Source: an uncultured Bdellovibrionales bacterium
GTDB lineage: Bacteria > Bdellovibrionota > FAC87 > UBA2466
Reading direction: 5' to 3'
Length of the DNA: 33,280 nucleotides
NCBI GenBank assembly: GCA_937903155.1
Contig: CALCZU010000106.1
Span: forward strand, 1 to 33,280
Both the position numbers and the translations under genes were made by a program. Below are positions 1 to 6,658 of the stretch, one piece after another. The notes beneath the pieces are model-generated. The model worked only from the letters and a program-made list of their open reading frames with translations, ran no database searches and was not told the DNA's origin. Every line of letters begins with the position of its first letter. Position 1 is the stretch's first letter.

Positions 1-415
1 CCTGCCAAGCAGGAACCTTTTCAGATATAAAACTTGCCGCTTTTTCTATTACCACACCCGCTAGGACATTTTTAACTAATTTTAATTCGTCGTCGAAAGG
101 CGCTAAGAAGCTTTTCGCAACACGTTCGCCTTTGGGGATAGCCGAAGCCTCGGTACCATCCATGGCTGTTTTGCGCATTCCAACCAGTCCAACTAAGAGG
201 CCCGCAGCAGCAGCTCCTCCCACAACCGTCATTGGATTTTCTTGGATTTTTTGCTTAAAATCGAAAGCTTTCATAAATTTCTCTTTCACGTCGCTGACTT
301 TGGTTTCCACTTGGTGAATTTTTTCTTGAGCCTCGTGTTCGAGGATATGCCAATCTTTACGAATATCGTTTTTTGTAGACTCCAGCTGTTGTTCAAGCGC
401 TTTGATGTTGGACAT
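1..415 (-). CDS. YqjD/ElaB (DUF883)-like membrane-anchored protein, partial
   Basis: Open frame from an ATG at 415 running off the left edge, so the C-terminus is missing (138 codons seen). The N-terminal 55 residues are charged and helical with heptad character (LEQQLESTKNDIRKDW, then KIHQVETKVSDVKEKF). A glycine/alanine-rich membrane stretch follows (NPMTVVGGAAAAGLLVGLVG), then a Lys/Asp-rich tail. This layout of soluble helix plus one glycine-rich helix resembles the DUF883 (ElaB/YqjD) ribosome- and membrane-associated proteins, although the membrane helix is central here rather than terminal. It overlaps the end of the YqjE-like gene by 23 nt, so the two are translationally coupled in the operon that starts at 1121. 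Family assignment is by architecture only. Confidence 0.72.
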   Translation of the reverse strand, partial: MSNIKALEQQLESTKNDIRKDWHILEHEAQEKIHQVETKVSDVKEKFMKAFDFKQKIQENPMTVVGGAAAAGLLVGLVGMRKTAMDGTEASAIPKGERVAKSFLAPFDDELKLVKNVLAGVVIEKAASFISEKVPAWQ

Positions 416-809
416 AAGATATCTCCTGTTGGGTATTCAATCCCGACGACAAACCTTCCGTATGGTTGGACGAATTGGAATCTTTCATTTTCTCGACTAA
501 CCCGGGTTCCTTTTTAAGTAATACAACCAACATTCCGGTTGCACTCACTGCCAGATAAAGAAATGCGACAATCCCTTCACAAGCCCAATTCGGCCATTCG
601 GTTTTGAAGGCAATAAAGTGGACTAAGGCTACTGAAAAAGCAGCAAACCCAATAAACCCTATTAACATCGCTCCGAAGATGACGATTGCCGCATTCCTTC
701 TCTGAACAAAATCCTCTTTAACTTGCTCTTTAAATAAGGCAACTTCGAGATGGATATACTTTTCGATCTTCTCGACGAAATCACTTAAAACTACTCGTAT
801 TTCTGCCAT
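393..809 (-). CDS. YqjE-like (phage-holin 3_6 superfamily) inner-membrane protein
   Basis: 138 aa. An N-terminal amphipathic segment (about residues 1-38, EKIEKYIHLEVALFKEQVKE) is followed by two hydrophobic helices at roughly 40-68 (IVIFGAMLIGFIGFAAFSVA) and 78-100, then a hydrophilic Ser/Asn/Gln-rich tail. Two central membrane helices after a charged helix are the YqjE / DUF1469 layout. Such genes commonly sit beside YqjD-type genes, as here: the neighbours at 846-1121 and 1-415 both look DUF883-like. It lies 36 nt after the 1121-846 gene and overlaps the next by 23 nt, so the three probably share one transcript from the sigma54-type promoter at 1181-1196. The role of the family is poorly known; membrane or stress association is an inference. 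Confidence 0.8.
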   Translation of the reverse strand: MAEIRVVLSDFVEKIEKYIHLEVALFKEQVKEDFVQRRNAAIVIFGAMLIGFIGFAAFSVALVHFIAFKTEWPNWACEGIVAFLYLAVSATGMLVVLLKKEPGLVEKMKDSNSSNHTEGLSSGLNTQQEISYVQHQSA

Positions 810-845
810 AAAATTCCCTGCAAGTTAAAAAAGTTTACCTAATGA

Positions 846-1121
846 CTAGTCGATCATTTTCCGGACTGCCCATGCCGTAAAAATACCTACTCCGAATCCA
901 ACTAAAACGGACTCTAAAGGATATTTGCGAACGAGTTTAGGAACATTTTTAGCTTCCTTCACAACGCTATCTGCAAAAGTTTTTACTCTGTCAGAAGCCT
1001 CTTCGCCTAAATCACGGACATTTTCCATGACAGCCTCACCTTTAGCTTGGACTTCCTTCATCAATGGCTGTACCGATTGATTTAATTTTTCTACGCTCTT
1101 TGCTTGTGCTTCTTGTGCCAT
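846..1121 (-). CDS. DUF883 (YqjD/ElaB)-family small membrane-anchored protein
   Basis: 91 aa. Residues 1-66 are a charged helix rich in K/E/Q (EKLNQSVQPLMKEVQAKGEA, DRVKTFADSVVKEA). A C-terminal glycine-rich membrane helix ends in a positive residue (ESVLVGFGVGIFTAWAVRK), the hallmark layout of ElaB/YqjD tail-anchored proteins. In E. coli this family is stationary-phase induced and binds ribosomes at the membrane; that is family knowledge, not shown here. The start is the ATG at 1121, with an AAGGAG-like site (read on the minus strand, 1128-1133) just upstream. It is the first gene of the three-gene minus-strand operon. Confidence 0.85.
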   Translation of the reverse strand: MAQEAQAKSVEKLNQSVQPLMKEVQAKGEAVMENVRDLGEEASDRVKTFADSVVKEAKNVPKLVRKYPLESVLVGFGVGIFTAWAVRKMID

Positions 1122-1180
1122 GTTTATCTCCTTAAAGTAATTCTATTGTCCGATTTCATTACCGAACTGCACTCTGGTTT

Positions 1181-1196
1181 TGCAGCGATTGTGCCA
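1181..1196 (-). promoter_or_regulatory. sigma54 (-24/-12) promoter of the yqjD-like operon
   Basis: On the minus strand: TGGCAC-AATCG-CTGCA. The -24 element TGGCAC is perfect, the spacing to the -12 GC is correct, and the -12 element has one mismatch (C for the first T). It ends 59 nt before the ATG at 1121. It is divergent from the sigma54-type site at 1350-1365. Confidence 0.72.
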
Positions 1197-1237
1197 AGCG
1201 CTCCTATTGAAATCCCTCTGAAAATCCTGTGGGTTTA

Positions 1238-1250
1238 TCGAAGCATTCGA
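1238..1250. promoter_or_regulatory. Inverted repeat, candidate activator site between divergent sigma54 promoters
   Basis: TCGAA-GCA-TTCGA is a perfect 5-bp inverted repeat with a 3-nt spacer. It sits between the divergent promoters at 1181-1196 and 1350-1365, at distances usual for enhancer-binding protein sites. A similar, longer repeat occurs at 19666-19682 upstream of another sigma54-type site. Function is inferred from position only. Confidence 0.35.
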
Positions 1251-1349
1251 AAATTGAGGTTAAAATATCCCTAAACCATCCCGATTTCTCCACAAGCTCA
1301 TCTGTTTCGCGTGCGGGGAAGATCGAAGGCAACAAGCAAAAAAAATTAT

Positions 1350-1365
1350 TGGCATAGGGATTGCT
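1350..1365 (+). promoter_or_regulatory. sigma54 (-24/-12) promoter of the 43-aa membrane peptide gene
   Basis: TGGCAT-AGGGA-TTGCT, with correct GG-N10-GC geometry, 53 nt upstream of the ATG at 1419. A 20-nt stretch starting at the -24 T matches the minus-strand promoter at 12916-12931 at 19 of 20 positions, extending past the -12 box. Confidence 0.75.
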
Positions 1366-1418
1366 GTTCCTAGCTTCATACAATGATTTTCAATATTTCA
1401 AACATGAAAGGGAAAAAA

Positions 1419-1550
1419 ATGAAAAAAAATCTAGAACTAGTGAAGAAAATTGCTCAATCCGAATCAGGCCGCATTGGATATGTGATTGCCTGGTTATTCG
1501 GAGTTCCAGTTTCTCTTCTATTTATTATCTTCCTCATCCGAGGGCACTAA
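1419..1550 (+). CDS. Small single-pass membrane peptide (43 aa)
   Basis: Short gene: ATG at 1419, TAA at 1548-1550. The N-terminal 18 residues are hydrophilic (MKKNLELVKKIAQSESGR). One membrane helix follows (YVIAWLFGVPVSLLFIIFLI) and the protein ends RGH. A purine-rich ribosome site (AAAGGG, 1408-1412 region) precedes the ATG. A sigma54-type promoter ends 53 nt upstream, which supports this as a real expressed gene. I recognise the general type (tiny orphan membrane proteins with a GYVIAWL-like helix in proteobacteria) but not a named family. Like the DUF1328 and DUF3309 genes further on, it is an envelope micro-protein with its own sigma54-type promoter. Confidence 0.72.
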   Translation: MKKNLELVKKIAQSESGRIGYVIAWLFGVPVSLLFIIFLIRGH

Positions 1551-1563
1551 TCGCCAAGAATGG

Positions 1564-1596
1564 ACGGAGAGGGCTTCCTTTCCGTCTTCTTCTCTT
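1564..1596 (+). terminator. Weak terminator or attenuator hairpin
   Basis: ACGGAGAGG (1564-1572), a GCTT loop, then CCTTTCCGT (1577-1585) form a 9-bp stem with one G-U pair. A pyrimidine-rich, U-poor tail (CTTCTTCTCTT) follows. It lies between the 43-aa peptide gene and the barrel gene at 1643, so it may only partly end the first transcript. Confidence 0.4.
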
Positions 1597-1642
1597 CCAT
1601 CTCATAAACACAATAATTACTCACTTCATTTGGAGGTCTCAG

Positions 1643-2179
1643 ATGTTTATTCCTTTTAAATCGAAACTTGTTTTCGCAGGAATTCTTTTCCTCGTTTCTT
1701 TTCAAACCGCACTCGCTGTGCCACCCGCAACGAGCGCAGGAACGACCGAAGCGCTCGTTTCTCCCTATTACGTCGACGCTGACGCTGGAATTTTGGTCGG
1801 CGGCGGCGATGGGTTGCCGGGGTTCAATGTTCGCTTGAACGGTAAGATCAATACCGAAACTCCTCTATTCCTAGGAGGAGAGGTCGGATTATTTTTCTTT
1901 TCGAACTATTACTCGAGTGGAGTTGTCGTACCCATCTTGGCAAACTTGACGACCGTATTTTCAGCGACTCGTCAGATCAGACCTCAAATCGGAGTCTCCG
2001 CAGGGCCTGTGATTTCGACTGGGGATGGTTATAGCACCGCGCGATTTGGTCTTTTCTTAAATCCAGGCGCGACTTTTGATCTGTCACGCGACATTTCGAT
2101 GAATGTTCTCGCTCGATTCGGAATTATCGGATCGAACTTTGTCGCTCTCCCCGAACTAGGTCTTTCATTCGCAATTTAA
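1643..2179 (+). CDS. Small outer-membrane beta-barrel-like exported protein
   Basis: 178 aa from the ATG at 1643, chosen because TGGAGG (1631-1636) lies just upstream and a signal peptide starts there (FAGILFLVSFQTALA, cleavage near residue 25). An in-frame extension back to 1361 overlaps the 43-aa gene and is not used. The mature part alternates polar and hydrophobic residues with many Gly and aromatic residues (GGEVGLFFFSNYY, RPQIGVSAGPVI, LARFGIIGSNFVALPELGLS). That pattern fits a small barrel of about eight strands; the protein ends in Ile rather than Phe. No family is recognised. A strong bidirectional terminator follows at 2187-2220. It could be read through from the sigma54-type promoter at 1350; no separate promoter is obvious in 1551-1642. 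Confidence 0.75.
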   Translation: MFIPFKSKLVFAGILFLVSFQTALAVPPATSAGTTEALVSPYYVDADAGILVGGGDGLPGFNVRLNGKINTETPLFLGGEVGLFFFSNYYSSGVVVPILANLTTVFSATRQIRPQIGVSAGPVISTGDGYSTARFGLFLNPGATFDLSRDISMNVLARFGIIGSNFVALPELGLSFAI

Positions 2180-2186
2180 AAAGACA

Positions 2187-2220
2187 GGCATTCAGGAAAA
2201 TTCCTGAATGCCTTTTTCTT
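2187..2220. terminator. Bidirectional intrinsic terminator
   Basis: GGCATTCAGGAA and TTCCTGAATGCC form a perfect 12-bp stem with an AA loop (2187-2212), followed by TTTTTCTT on the plus strand. The minus strand also has a U-rich tail (GTCTTTTTAAA). It serves both the barrel gene (ends 2179) and the convergent hydrolase gene (ends 2219). Confidence 0.92.
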
Positions 2221-3022
2221 ATCTCTTCAAAAACTTCTCGAGCTTTTCGTTAAAAACTTTTGGCATCTCTAAATTACTCAAATGGCCGGCATTCGGAATC
2301 TTTTCCACGACTGCTTTTCCGTGTAATTGGGCCATTTTTTCGGCTTCTGCCGGAGGCGTTAGCTTATCCTCCTCGCCCACTATCAGAAGCGTCGAAATCG
2401 GATTCGACGAAAGCGCGATTGCTGTATCCTTCCGATTTGCCATCGCTGCCAATGCAGCACACATTCCTTCGACTGCATTTTTAGAAATGCTCGCTCTTAA
2501 ACTAGCGAACAAACCTGAGTTTTGAGAAAGAGTTTGTGGCGAAAGTGCACCTTTTAAAAAATTGTCTGCGAACTCGTCGATTCCCCCGGCTCGTAACTGA
2601 TCGATTCCCTTTTTTCGTTTTTCCTTGGCTTCATCGCTGTCCTCCCCTGTCCGCGTATCGGCGAGAATCATTCCGACAACACGTTCCGGGAACCTCTGTC
2701 GAAATCGAAGAGCGATATACCCTCCCATGGAGAGTCCGCATAGAATCGCTTTGGGAATTTTTAAAAGGTCCATCAAAGCGAACAGGTCTTCACAGTAGAG
2801 ATCGATGGATACTTTACGATCTCCCAAATCACTCTCCCCGAACCCCCGAATATCAAAAGCCAAGTAGGCTACTTGCTTCTCAAGCGCATTAATCTGCTCA
2901 GTCCACATTTCCAAATTTAATGGAAATGCATGGAGAAAAATGACAGGGGTTGTTCCCTGAGGTCCCCCTTCGACGTAACGGAACAGAGTTTGATTTACTT
3001 TTATTTTTTTTGTTTGATTCAT
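2219..3022 (-). CDS. Alpha/beta-fold hydrolase
   Basis: 267 aa, the normal size for this fold. An early HAFP oxyanion segment (residues 31-34) is followed by FDIRGFGES (56-64) and the nucleophile elbow GLSMGG with Ser98. The acid is in LLIVGEEDKLTP (about residue 218), and the catalytic His is in NAGHLSNLE near residue 247. This is the 3-oxoadipate enol-lactonase/esterase-like class; the substrate cannot be told. There is no signal peptide, so it is cytoplasmic. It starts 18 nt after the Omp85-like gene and is probably co-transcribed with it, ending at the shared terminator 2187-2220. Confidence 0.9.
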   Translation of the reverse strand: MNQTKKIKVNQTLFRYVEGGPQGTTPVIFLHAFPLNLEMWTEQINALEKQVAYLAFDIRGFGESDLGDRKVSIDLYCEDLFALMDLLKIPKAILCGLSMGGYIALRFRQRFPERVVGMILADTRTGEDSDEAKEKRKKGIDQLRAGGIDEFADNFLKGALSPQTLSQNSGLFASLRASISKNAVEGMCAALAAMANRKDTAIALSSNPISTLLIVGEEDKLTPPAEAEKMAQLHGKAVVEKIPNAGHLSNLEMPKVFNEKLEKFLKR

Positions 3023-3040
3023 ATTGCTAATTCTTAATGG

Positions 3041-4156
3041 TTAAAACGCTTGGCCAAAGTCAGCGTAAATCCCTTGCGAATCGCGGGTAAAACCCATATC
3101 GATGCGGATTTTACTGACGTAATCTGGAGGTATTCCGATTCGAATCCCGCCGCCGTAAGCAAGTTTAGGATTGGTAAAAGTATCGTCCGTCGCATCTCCA
3201 AACCCCATAAACGCTGCCCCGCTTAAAAGTTTAAAGATAGGAAATCGCAGTTCAGTCTGCTGAGTGTAGTACTTGCTGCCCCTAAAGCGATTGTCTAAAT
3301 AACCTCGCATCGTTCCGGAGCCGCCAAGACGATATTTATAAATATAGCTAGGCTGCTGAAAGCTCATACCTCCCAAAATATGAAAAGCGGCGACGACGTC
3401 TGGGACATAATCGCTCAGAATGTCTTTATAGACGATAAATTCGCCTTCAAGTTGGGAAAAAGCACTCATGTCAGCATTGAGAGAAGCGGGCACATGGTTA
3501 AAGAGAACTGTAAAAACAAATCCATCTCTCACTTCGTTTCTATTTTTTACGGTATCAATTTTTAAAAACGCTCCTGCGCCGACGGTTTGCTCATCGGGAG
3601 CGACTCGGGTGAAAGGCGTTGGCGGATCGAGTAGGTCCTCTTTGTGGACTCTAAAATCGACGAAAGGTCCTACTGACAAAATCGAAGTGGGTTTGTAAGC
3701 GAGATAAAGACGGTTAATCGACCGCAATCCCCAGAGTCTCACAAAAGCCCCAGGGTCGGTTTCGCCGCCCTCTCCATAATAAGGATCAAAACCTTTTGTC
3801 ACCGCAAGCTTGAATCCGAGTTCCCACGCGTTGGAAAAACGCAAACTCAGCTGTGAATGGGCCTGGTAAACCTTTGCAAAGTTCGTATTAACGTCGACTC
3901 CCCACGAAGCGTCAGGATTTTGAAAAAAATAGGCAGCACCGTAACAAAATTTAAAAACTGGTTCGTAGCCTACGACAGGCGCCACAGAGTGGCCTCCATA
4001 ATTTAAACTCACTCCTTCGGCTTTCGCATCTTCTCTCAATCCATTGATATGCTCTTGCTGGCCGCGGGAGAGAAGGCCCTCCAGACCCGCGCCACCATAC
4101 ACGGCTGGCCCTAAAAGAAAGCTAAAAACGACAAAAATATAGGAGATTTTTTTCAC
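3041..4156 (-). CDS. Omp85/BamA-type outer-membrane barrel protein without POTRA domains
   Basis: 371 aa from a GTG at 4156 that gives a clean signal peptide (KKISYIFVVFSFLLGPAVYG). The C-terminal half carries the Omp85 loop-6 signature: GGSGTMRGYLDNRFRG, a variant of the (L/V)RG(F/Y) motif, followed by QQTELRFPI. The protein ends FTRDSQGIYADFGQAF with a terminal Phe, as expected for a BAM substrate. At about 350 residues it has room for the 16-stranded barrel but none for POTRA repeats. It is therefore closer to the stand-alone bacterial-surface-antigen (D15) barrels than to BamA or TamA. It probably does not assemble other proteins, though this is inferred. It lies between the small secreted-protein gene and the hydrolase gene. 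Confidence 0.82.
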   Translation of the reverse strand: MKKISYIFVVFSFLLGPAVYGGAGLEGLLSRGQQEHINGLREDAKAEGVSLNYGGHSVAPVVGYEPVFKFCYGAAYFFQNPDASWGVDVNTNFAKVYQAHSQLSLRFSNAWELGFKLAVTKGFDPYYGEGGETDPGAFVRLWGLRSINRLYLAYKPTSILSVGPFVDFRVHKEDLLDPPTPFTRVAPDEQTVGAGAFLKIDTVKNRNEVRDGFVFTVLFNHVPASLNADMSAFSQLEGEFIVYKDILSDYVPDVVAAFHILGGMSFQQPSYIYKYRLGGSGTMRGYLDNRFRGSKYYTQQTELRFPIFKLLSGAAFMGFGDATDDTFTNPKLAYGGGIRIGIPPDYVSKIRIDMGFTRDSQGIYADFGQAF

Positions 4157-4174
4157 AAACTACCGATCGATATT

Positions 4175-4202
4175 GCGGAGGGAGTCTTCCCTCCGCTGTT
4201 TT
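4175..4202 (+). terminator. Strong hairpin with U-tract only on the plus strand
   Basis: GCGGAGGGA (4175-4183), loop GTCT, TCCCTCCGC (4188-4196), then TGTTTTTT on the plus strand. Both neighbouring genes are on the minus strand, where the hairpin is preceded by A residues and has no U-tract. It could stop antisense transcription or form a 5' leader structure in front of the Omp85-like gene. Confidence 0.55.
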
Positions 4203-4217
4203 TTGGAAATGAAAAGC

Positions 4218-4493
4218 TTACTCTGGATTTCCAGGAGTTTCTTTCGTTTCGTTTTGGACTTTAGTTTCTACCGTACCGTCTTCTTTAACGGAAGTCGTTT
4301 CGGTGACCGTTTTTTGGGTTTTGCTACCGTCTGCCCGTTTACGATTGCTTTTGTATTTGGATTTCGTAGTCACCGTACCAGTGATGGGATTACGTGAAGT
4401 GTCTTTGGAGCTTTCGACGTTTGCTTCAGTTGCAAATAAAGACGACGCTCCGAAAGTGATCCCTAATAGCATCACAGCAATTTTGTAATTCAT
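4218..4493 (-). CDS. Small secreted Thr/Lys-rich protein
   Basis: 91 aa with a clear signal peptide (YKIAVMLLGITFGASSLFA, cleavage after residue 21 or so). A polar, Thr/Lys/Glu-rich mature part with low-complexity character follows (TVTTKSKYKSNRKRADGSKT, VTETTSVKEDGTVETKVQNE). No Cys and no recognised domain; it looks unstructured and periplasmic. A good ribosome site (AAGGAG) stands before the ATG at 4493. A very good sigma54-type promoter lies 49 nt upstream. The function is unknown; the promoter places it with the other envelope genes of the proposed regulon. Confidence 0.8.
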   Translation of the reverse strand: MNYKIAVMLLGITFGASSLFATEANVESSKDTSRNPITGTVTTKSKYKSNRKRADGSKTQKTVTETTSVKEDGTVETKVQNETKETPGNPE

Positions 4494-4542
4494 TTACATT
4501 CTCCTTGAATTTGTTCGCATCCGAACGGTTTACAGTAGAGTC

Positions 4543-4558
4543 TGCAACGCAGATGCCA
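4543..4558 (-). promoter_or_regulatory. sigma54 (-24/-12) promoter of the small secreted-protein gene
   Basis: On the minus strand: TGGCAT-CTGCG-TTGCA, preceded by T. It matches the consensus at both elements with correct spacing. It ends 49 nt before the ATG at 4493 and is divergent from the site at 4696-4711. Confidence 0.78.
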
Positions 4559-4617
4559 ATAAGGTGACATTTAATTGTTCCTCCTCCCGTCTCAAACCAA
4601 AAATCTAAGGTCTAAAA

Positions 4618-4662
4618 CTCCCTATTTTCGATTCAATCGCCGGGAAATCTTCCCTACTTTCG
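4618..4662. promoter_or_regulatory. Tandem repeats, candidate enhancer between divergent sigma54 promoters
   Basis: CTCCCTATTTTCG (4618-4630) and TTCCCTACTTTCG (4650-4662) match at 11 of 13 positions and are 32 nt apart, about three helical turns. The second copy overlaps the inverted repeat GGGAA-ATC-TTCCC (4642-4654). Both lie between the divergent sigma54-type sites at 4543 and 4696. TTCCCTA also occurs at 12458-12464 and, on the other strand, at 11895-11901, near other sigma54-type promoters. The binding protein is unknown; the NtrC-type regulator at 5045-6559 is the obvious candidate. Confidence 0.4.
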
Positions 4663-4695
4663 CTAACTTGTAATCGCCATTGTGGGTAGCCATTA

Positions 4696-4711
4696 CGGCA
4701 TTTTCATTGCT
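4696..4711 (+). promoter_or_regulatory. sigma54 (-24/-12) promoter of the HPt gene
   Basis: CGGCAT-TTTCA-TTGCT, with correct GG-N10-GC geometry and one mismatch at the first -24 position. It ends 100 nt before the ATG at 4812, implying an untranslated leader of roughly 85-90 nt. The rest of 4494-4811 holds no convincing gene. Confidence 0.6.
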
Positions 4712-4811
4712 AGTAAAGAAGTGTGGGGTACGCGGTTGGATGCGGGGGCATTGATCGCATTTGAAGAAAATGTTAAATCATCGACGAGCCTTTCCGGCTT
4801 AAAGGACATAA

Positions 4812-5111
4812 ATGTCGTTAATCTCACAAGAAATGAAAACTACTTACCTGCAACGCAGGCGTACCGATATTGAAAAATGTCGATCTGCTTTGTCGATGGG
4901 AGAGTTTGACCTCATTGCTCGAGTCGGGCACAAGATGAAAGGCAATGCGGAAACCTTTGGTTTTCATTCTCTCGAAACCATTGGTACCGAGCTCGAGAAA
5001 GCGGCCGAAGAAAACGATCCCGCTAATATTTCTCAGCTTCTCGTTCAGTTAGGAAACGTTGTGGATGAACTTTCTCCCGAAGGAGAAGTTTCTTCCAAAG
5101 CCGAATACTGA
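4812..5111 (+). CDS. Histidine phosphotransfer (HPt) domain protein
   Basis: 99 aa, essentially one HPt domain. The phosphorylatable His40 lies in VGHKMKGNAETFGF, the HxxKGxxxxxG signature; the rest is helical (SLETIGTELEKAAEEND). An AAAGGA site is placed correctly before the ATG at 4812. Such proteins carry phosphate from a hybrid kinase's receiver to a response regulator. The hybrid kinase at 8540-10081 has two receivers and no HPt, and the NtrC-type regulator gene lies directly convergent, so this is the likely bridge between them (inference). Its last 67 nt overlap that gene on the opposite strand. A sigma54-type promoter lies upstream. Confidence 0.9.
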   Translation: MSLISQEMKTTYLQRRRTDIEKCRSALSMGEFDLIARVGHKMKGNAETFGFHSLETIGTELEKAAEENDPANISQLLVQLGNVVDELSPEGEVSSKAEY

Positions 5112-6559
5112 TCGAGCTTTTTATAAAGCGTTTTTCTATCGATATCCAAAATACGTCGAGCTTTTTCTTTCACGCCATTCACTCGCTCAATCACGCACTG
5201 AATGTACAGAAGTTGCCATTCTTCTAAACTCGGCAATTTATCTTCCGCTAAATGAGAAATAATCGGTGTGAGCGAATTAGGACTCAACGACTTCGTCGCC
5301 GTTTTTTCCGACACGATGGGTTCCGGAGGGGCGACGACTTCTTCTGTGGGTTCGTAGAGGGAATCGAGATTACGAAAGATGATGAGATCCTGTTCGGTAA
5401 TTTTGTCGTCCTGGCACAGAACCACGGCTCTCTCAATCGCGTTTTCAAGCTCTCTCACATTCCCACGCCAATTCGCTTGGGTTAAATGTTCAATTGCTTC
5501 CTTTGAAAAACCTTTGACGGTTTTTTGATTCGACAGTGCAAACTTCTTCAAAAAGTGCTCTGCCAATGGAAGAATATCTTCGCGTCTGTCTCTCAAAGGA
5601 GGAATATGAATCGGAATCACGTTAAAGCGGAAGAAAAGATCTTCTCGAAATCGTTTTTCGCGCACTTCAAGCTCAAGATTCTTATGAGTGGCCGCGATGA
5701 TTCTTACGTCCACTTCCCGCGGTTGGTTCTCACCGACGCGCTTAATCTTTCTCTCTTGAAGAACACGTAAGAGCTTCGCCTGAAGCGCTCCGCCGAGGTC
5801 ACCGATTTCATCTAAGAAAAGTGTCCCGCCTTCAGCTTCTTCAAAAAGGCCCAGCTTTTTTTCGACAGCGCCCGTAAAGGCGCCTTTGGCAAAACCAAAT
5901 AGTTCACTTTCCAAAAGAGTTTCTGGGATGGCAGCACAGTTGATTGCAACAAAAGGTTTATCCGCTCTTTTACTTGAGTGGTGAATCGCCCGAGCGACGA
6001 CTTCTTTTCCAACGCCGCTCTCTCCAGTAATTAAAACGGTCGCTGTACTCGGAGCGACTCTTCGGATTAAGTCCGTCAAAATTTTCATCGAGTTGCTTTT
6101 GACGATCATGCCGGAGGGGCTCTTGCTGTCTTGGATCACGGCACGAAGCGCTTGGTTCTCTTCCGTCAGTTTCCGGTGGCCAACAGCTCGCTCTAACGTC
6201 ACCGCGAGCTCAGAAAAGTTTAAAGGCTTCATGACAAAATCATAAGCTCCTTCTTTCACAGCACTCACGGCGGTTTCGACTCCACCGTGTGCCGTCATCA
6301 AGATGATGGGCAGATTCGCACTAATCGTGCGGACTTCGTGGATAAATTCCAGTCCGTTTATTCCTGGCATTTTCAAATCGGTTAAGATGACATCCCAAGG
6401 AACGTTATTCTGCTCTCGCCTCAAACGGCTGAGCGGCCCCAAGGCGTCATAACGCACTTCGATCTCATAACCTAATGATTTAAAATAGTTTTTTAAGACA
6501 TCCGCCAGATCTTCGTCGTCTTCTATGATTAACAGTCGATTTTTTGTAATGTCAGCCAT
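5045..6559 (-). CDS. NtrC-family sigma54 enhancer-binding response regulator
   Basis: 504 aa with the full three-domain layout. The receiver spans about 1-125, with acidic pocket EDDED, phospho-acceptor Asp61 in ILTDLKMPG, and Lys111. The AAA+ domain spans about 150-390: Walker A GESGVGKE (180-186 region), the sigma54-contacting GAFTGA loop (226-231), and Walker B TLFLDEIGD (246-254). A C-terminal Fis-type helix-turn-helix (about 452-487, VKEKARRILDIDRKTLYKKL) completes it. With all ATPase and GAFTGA residues intact it should be an active sigma54 activator. No partner kinase is directly adjacent; kinases follow divergently from 6659, and an HPt gene overlaps its 3' end by 67 nt. It is the natural candidate to drive the sigma54-type promoters in this window (inference). 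No sigma54 site is visible upstream of it. Confidence 0.97.
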   Translation of the reverse strand: MADITKNRLLIIEDDEDLADVLKNYFKSLGYEIEVRYDALGPLSRLRREQNNVPWDVILTDLKMPGINGLEFIHEVRTISANLPIILMTAHGGVETAVSAVKEGAYDFVMKPLNFSELAVTLERAVGHRKLTEENQALRAVIQDSKSPSGMIVKSNSMKILTDLIRRVAPSTATVLITGESGVGKEVVARAIHHSSKRADKPFVAINCAAIPETLLESELFGFAKGAFTGAVEKKLGLFEEAEGGTLFLDEIGDLGGALQAKLLRVLQERKIKRVGENQPREVDVRIIAATHKNLELEVREKRFREDLFFRFNVIPIHIPPLRDRREDILPLAEHFLKKFALSNQKTVKGFSKEAIEHLTQANWRGNVRELENAIERAVVLCQDDKITEQDLIIFRNLDSLYEPTEEVVAPPEPIVSEKTATKSLSPNSLTPIISHLAEDKLPSLEEWQLLYIQCVIERVNGVKEKARRILDIDRKTLYKKLDQYSALEETSPSGESSSTTFPN

Positions 6560-6658
6560 GGGGCTTCAAATAGCATTGTTAAAAATATTTGTCCAATAAA
6601 TCCCAGCGCTATTTTTCTTTTTTATGCTATAAGGAATATCGCCACACAGTAGTACCAT

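Noticed and set aside
1361..1642. In-frame 94-codon N-terminal extension of the barrel protein
   Set aside because: It overlaps the 43-aa gene in another frame, places the signal peptide internally, and ignores the good ribosome site before 1643.
4682..4873. 63-codon plus-strand frame overlapping the HPt gene
   Set aside because: It contains the sigma54-type site 4696-4711, has no ribosome site, resembles no family I know, and ends in another frame inside the HPt gene.
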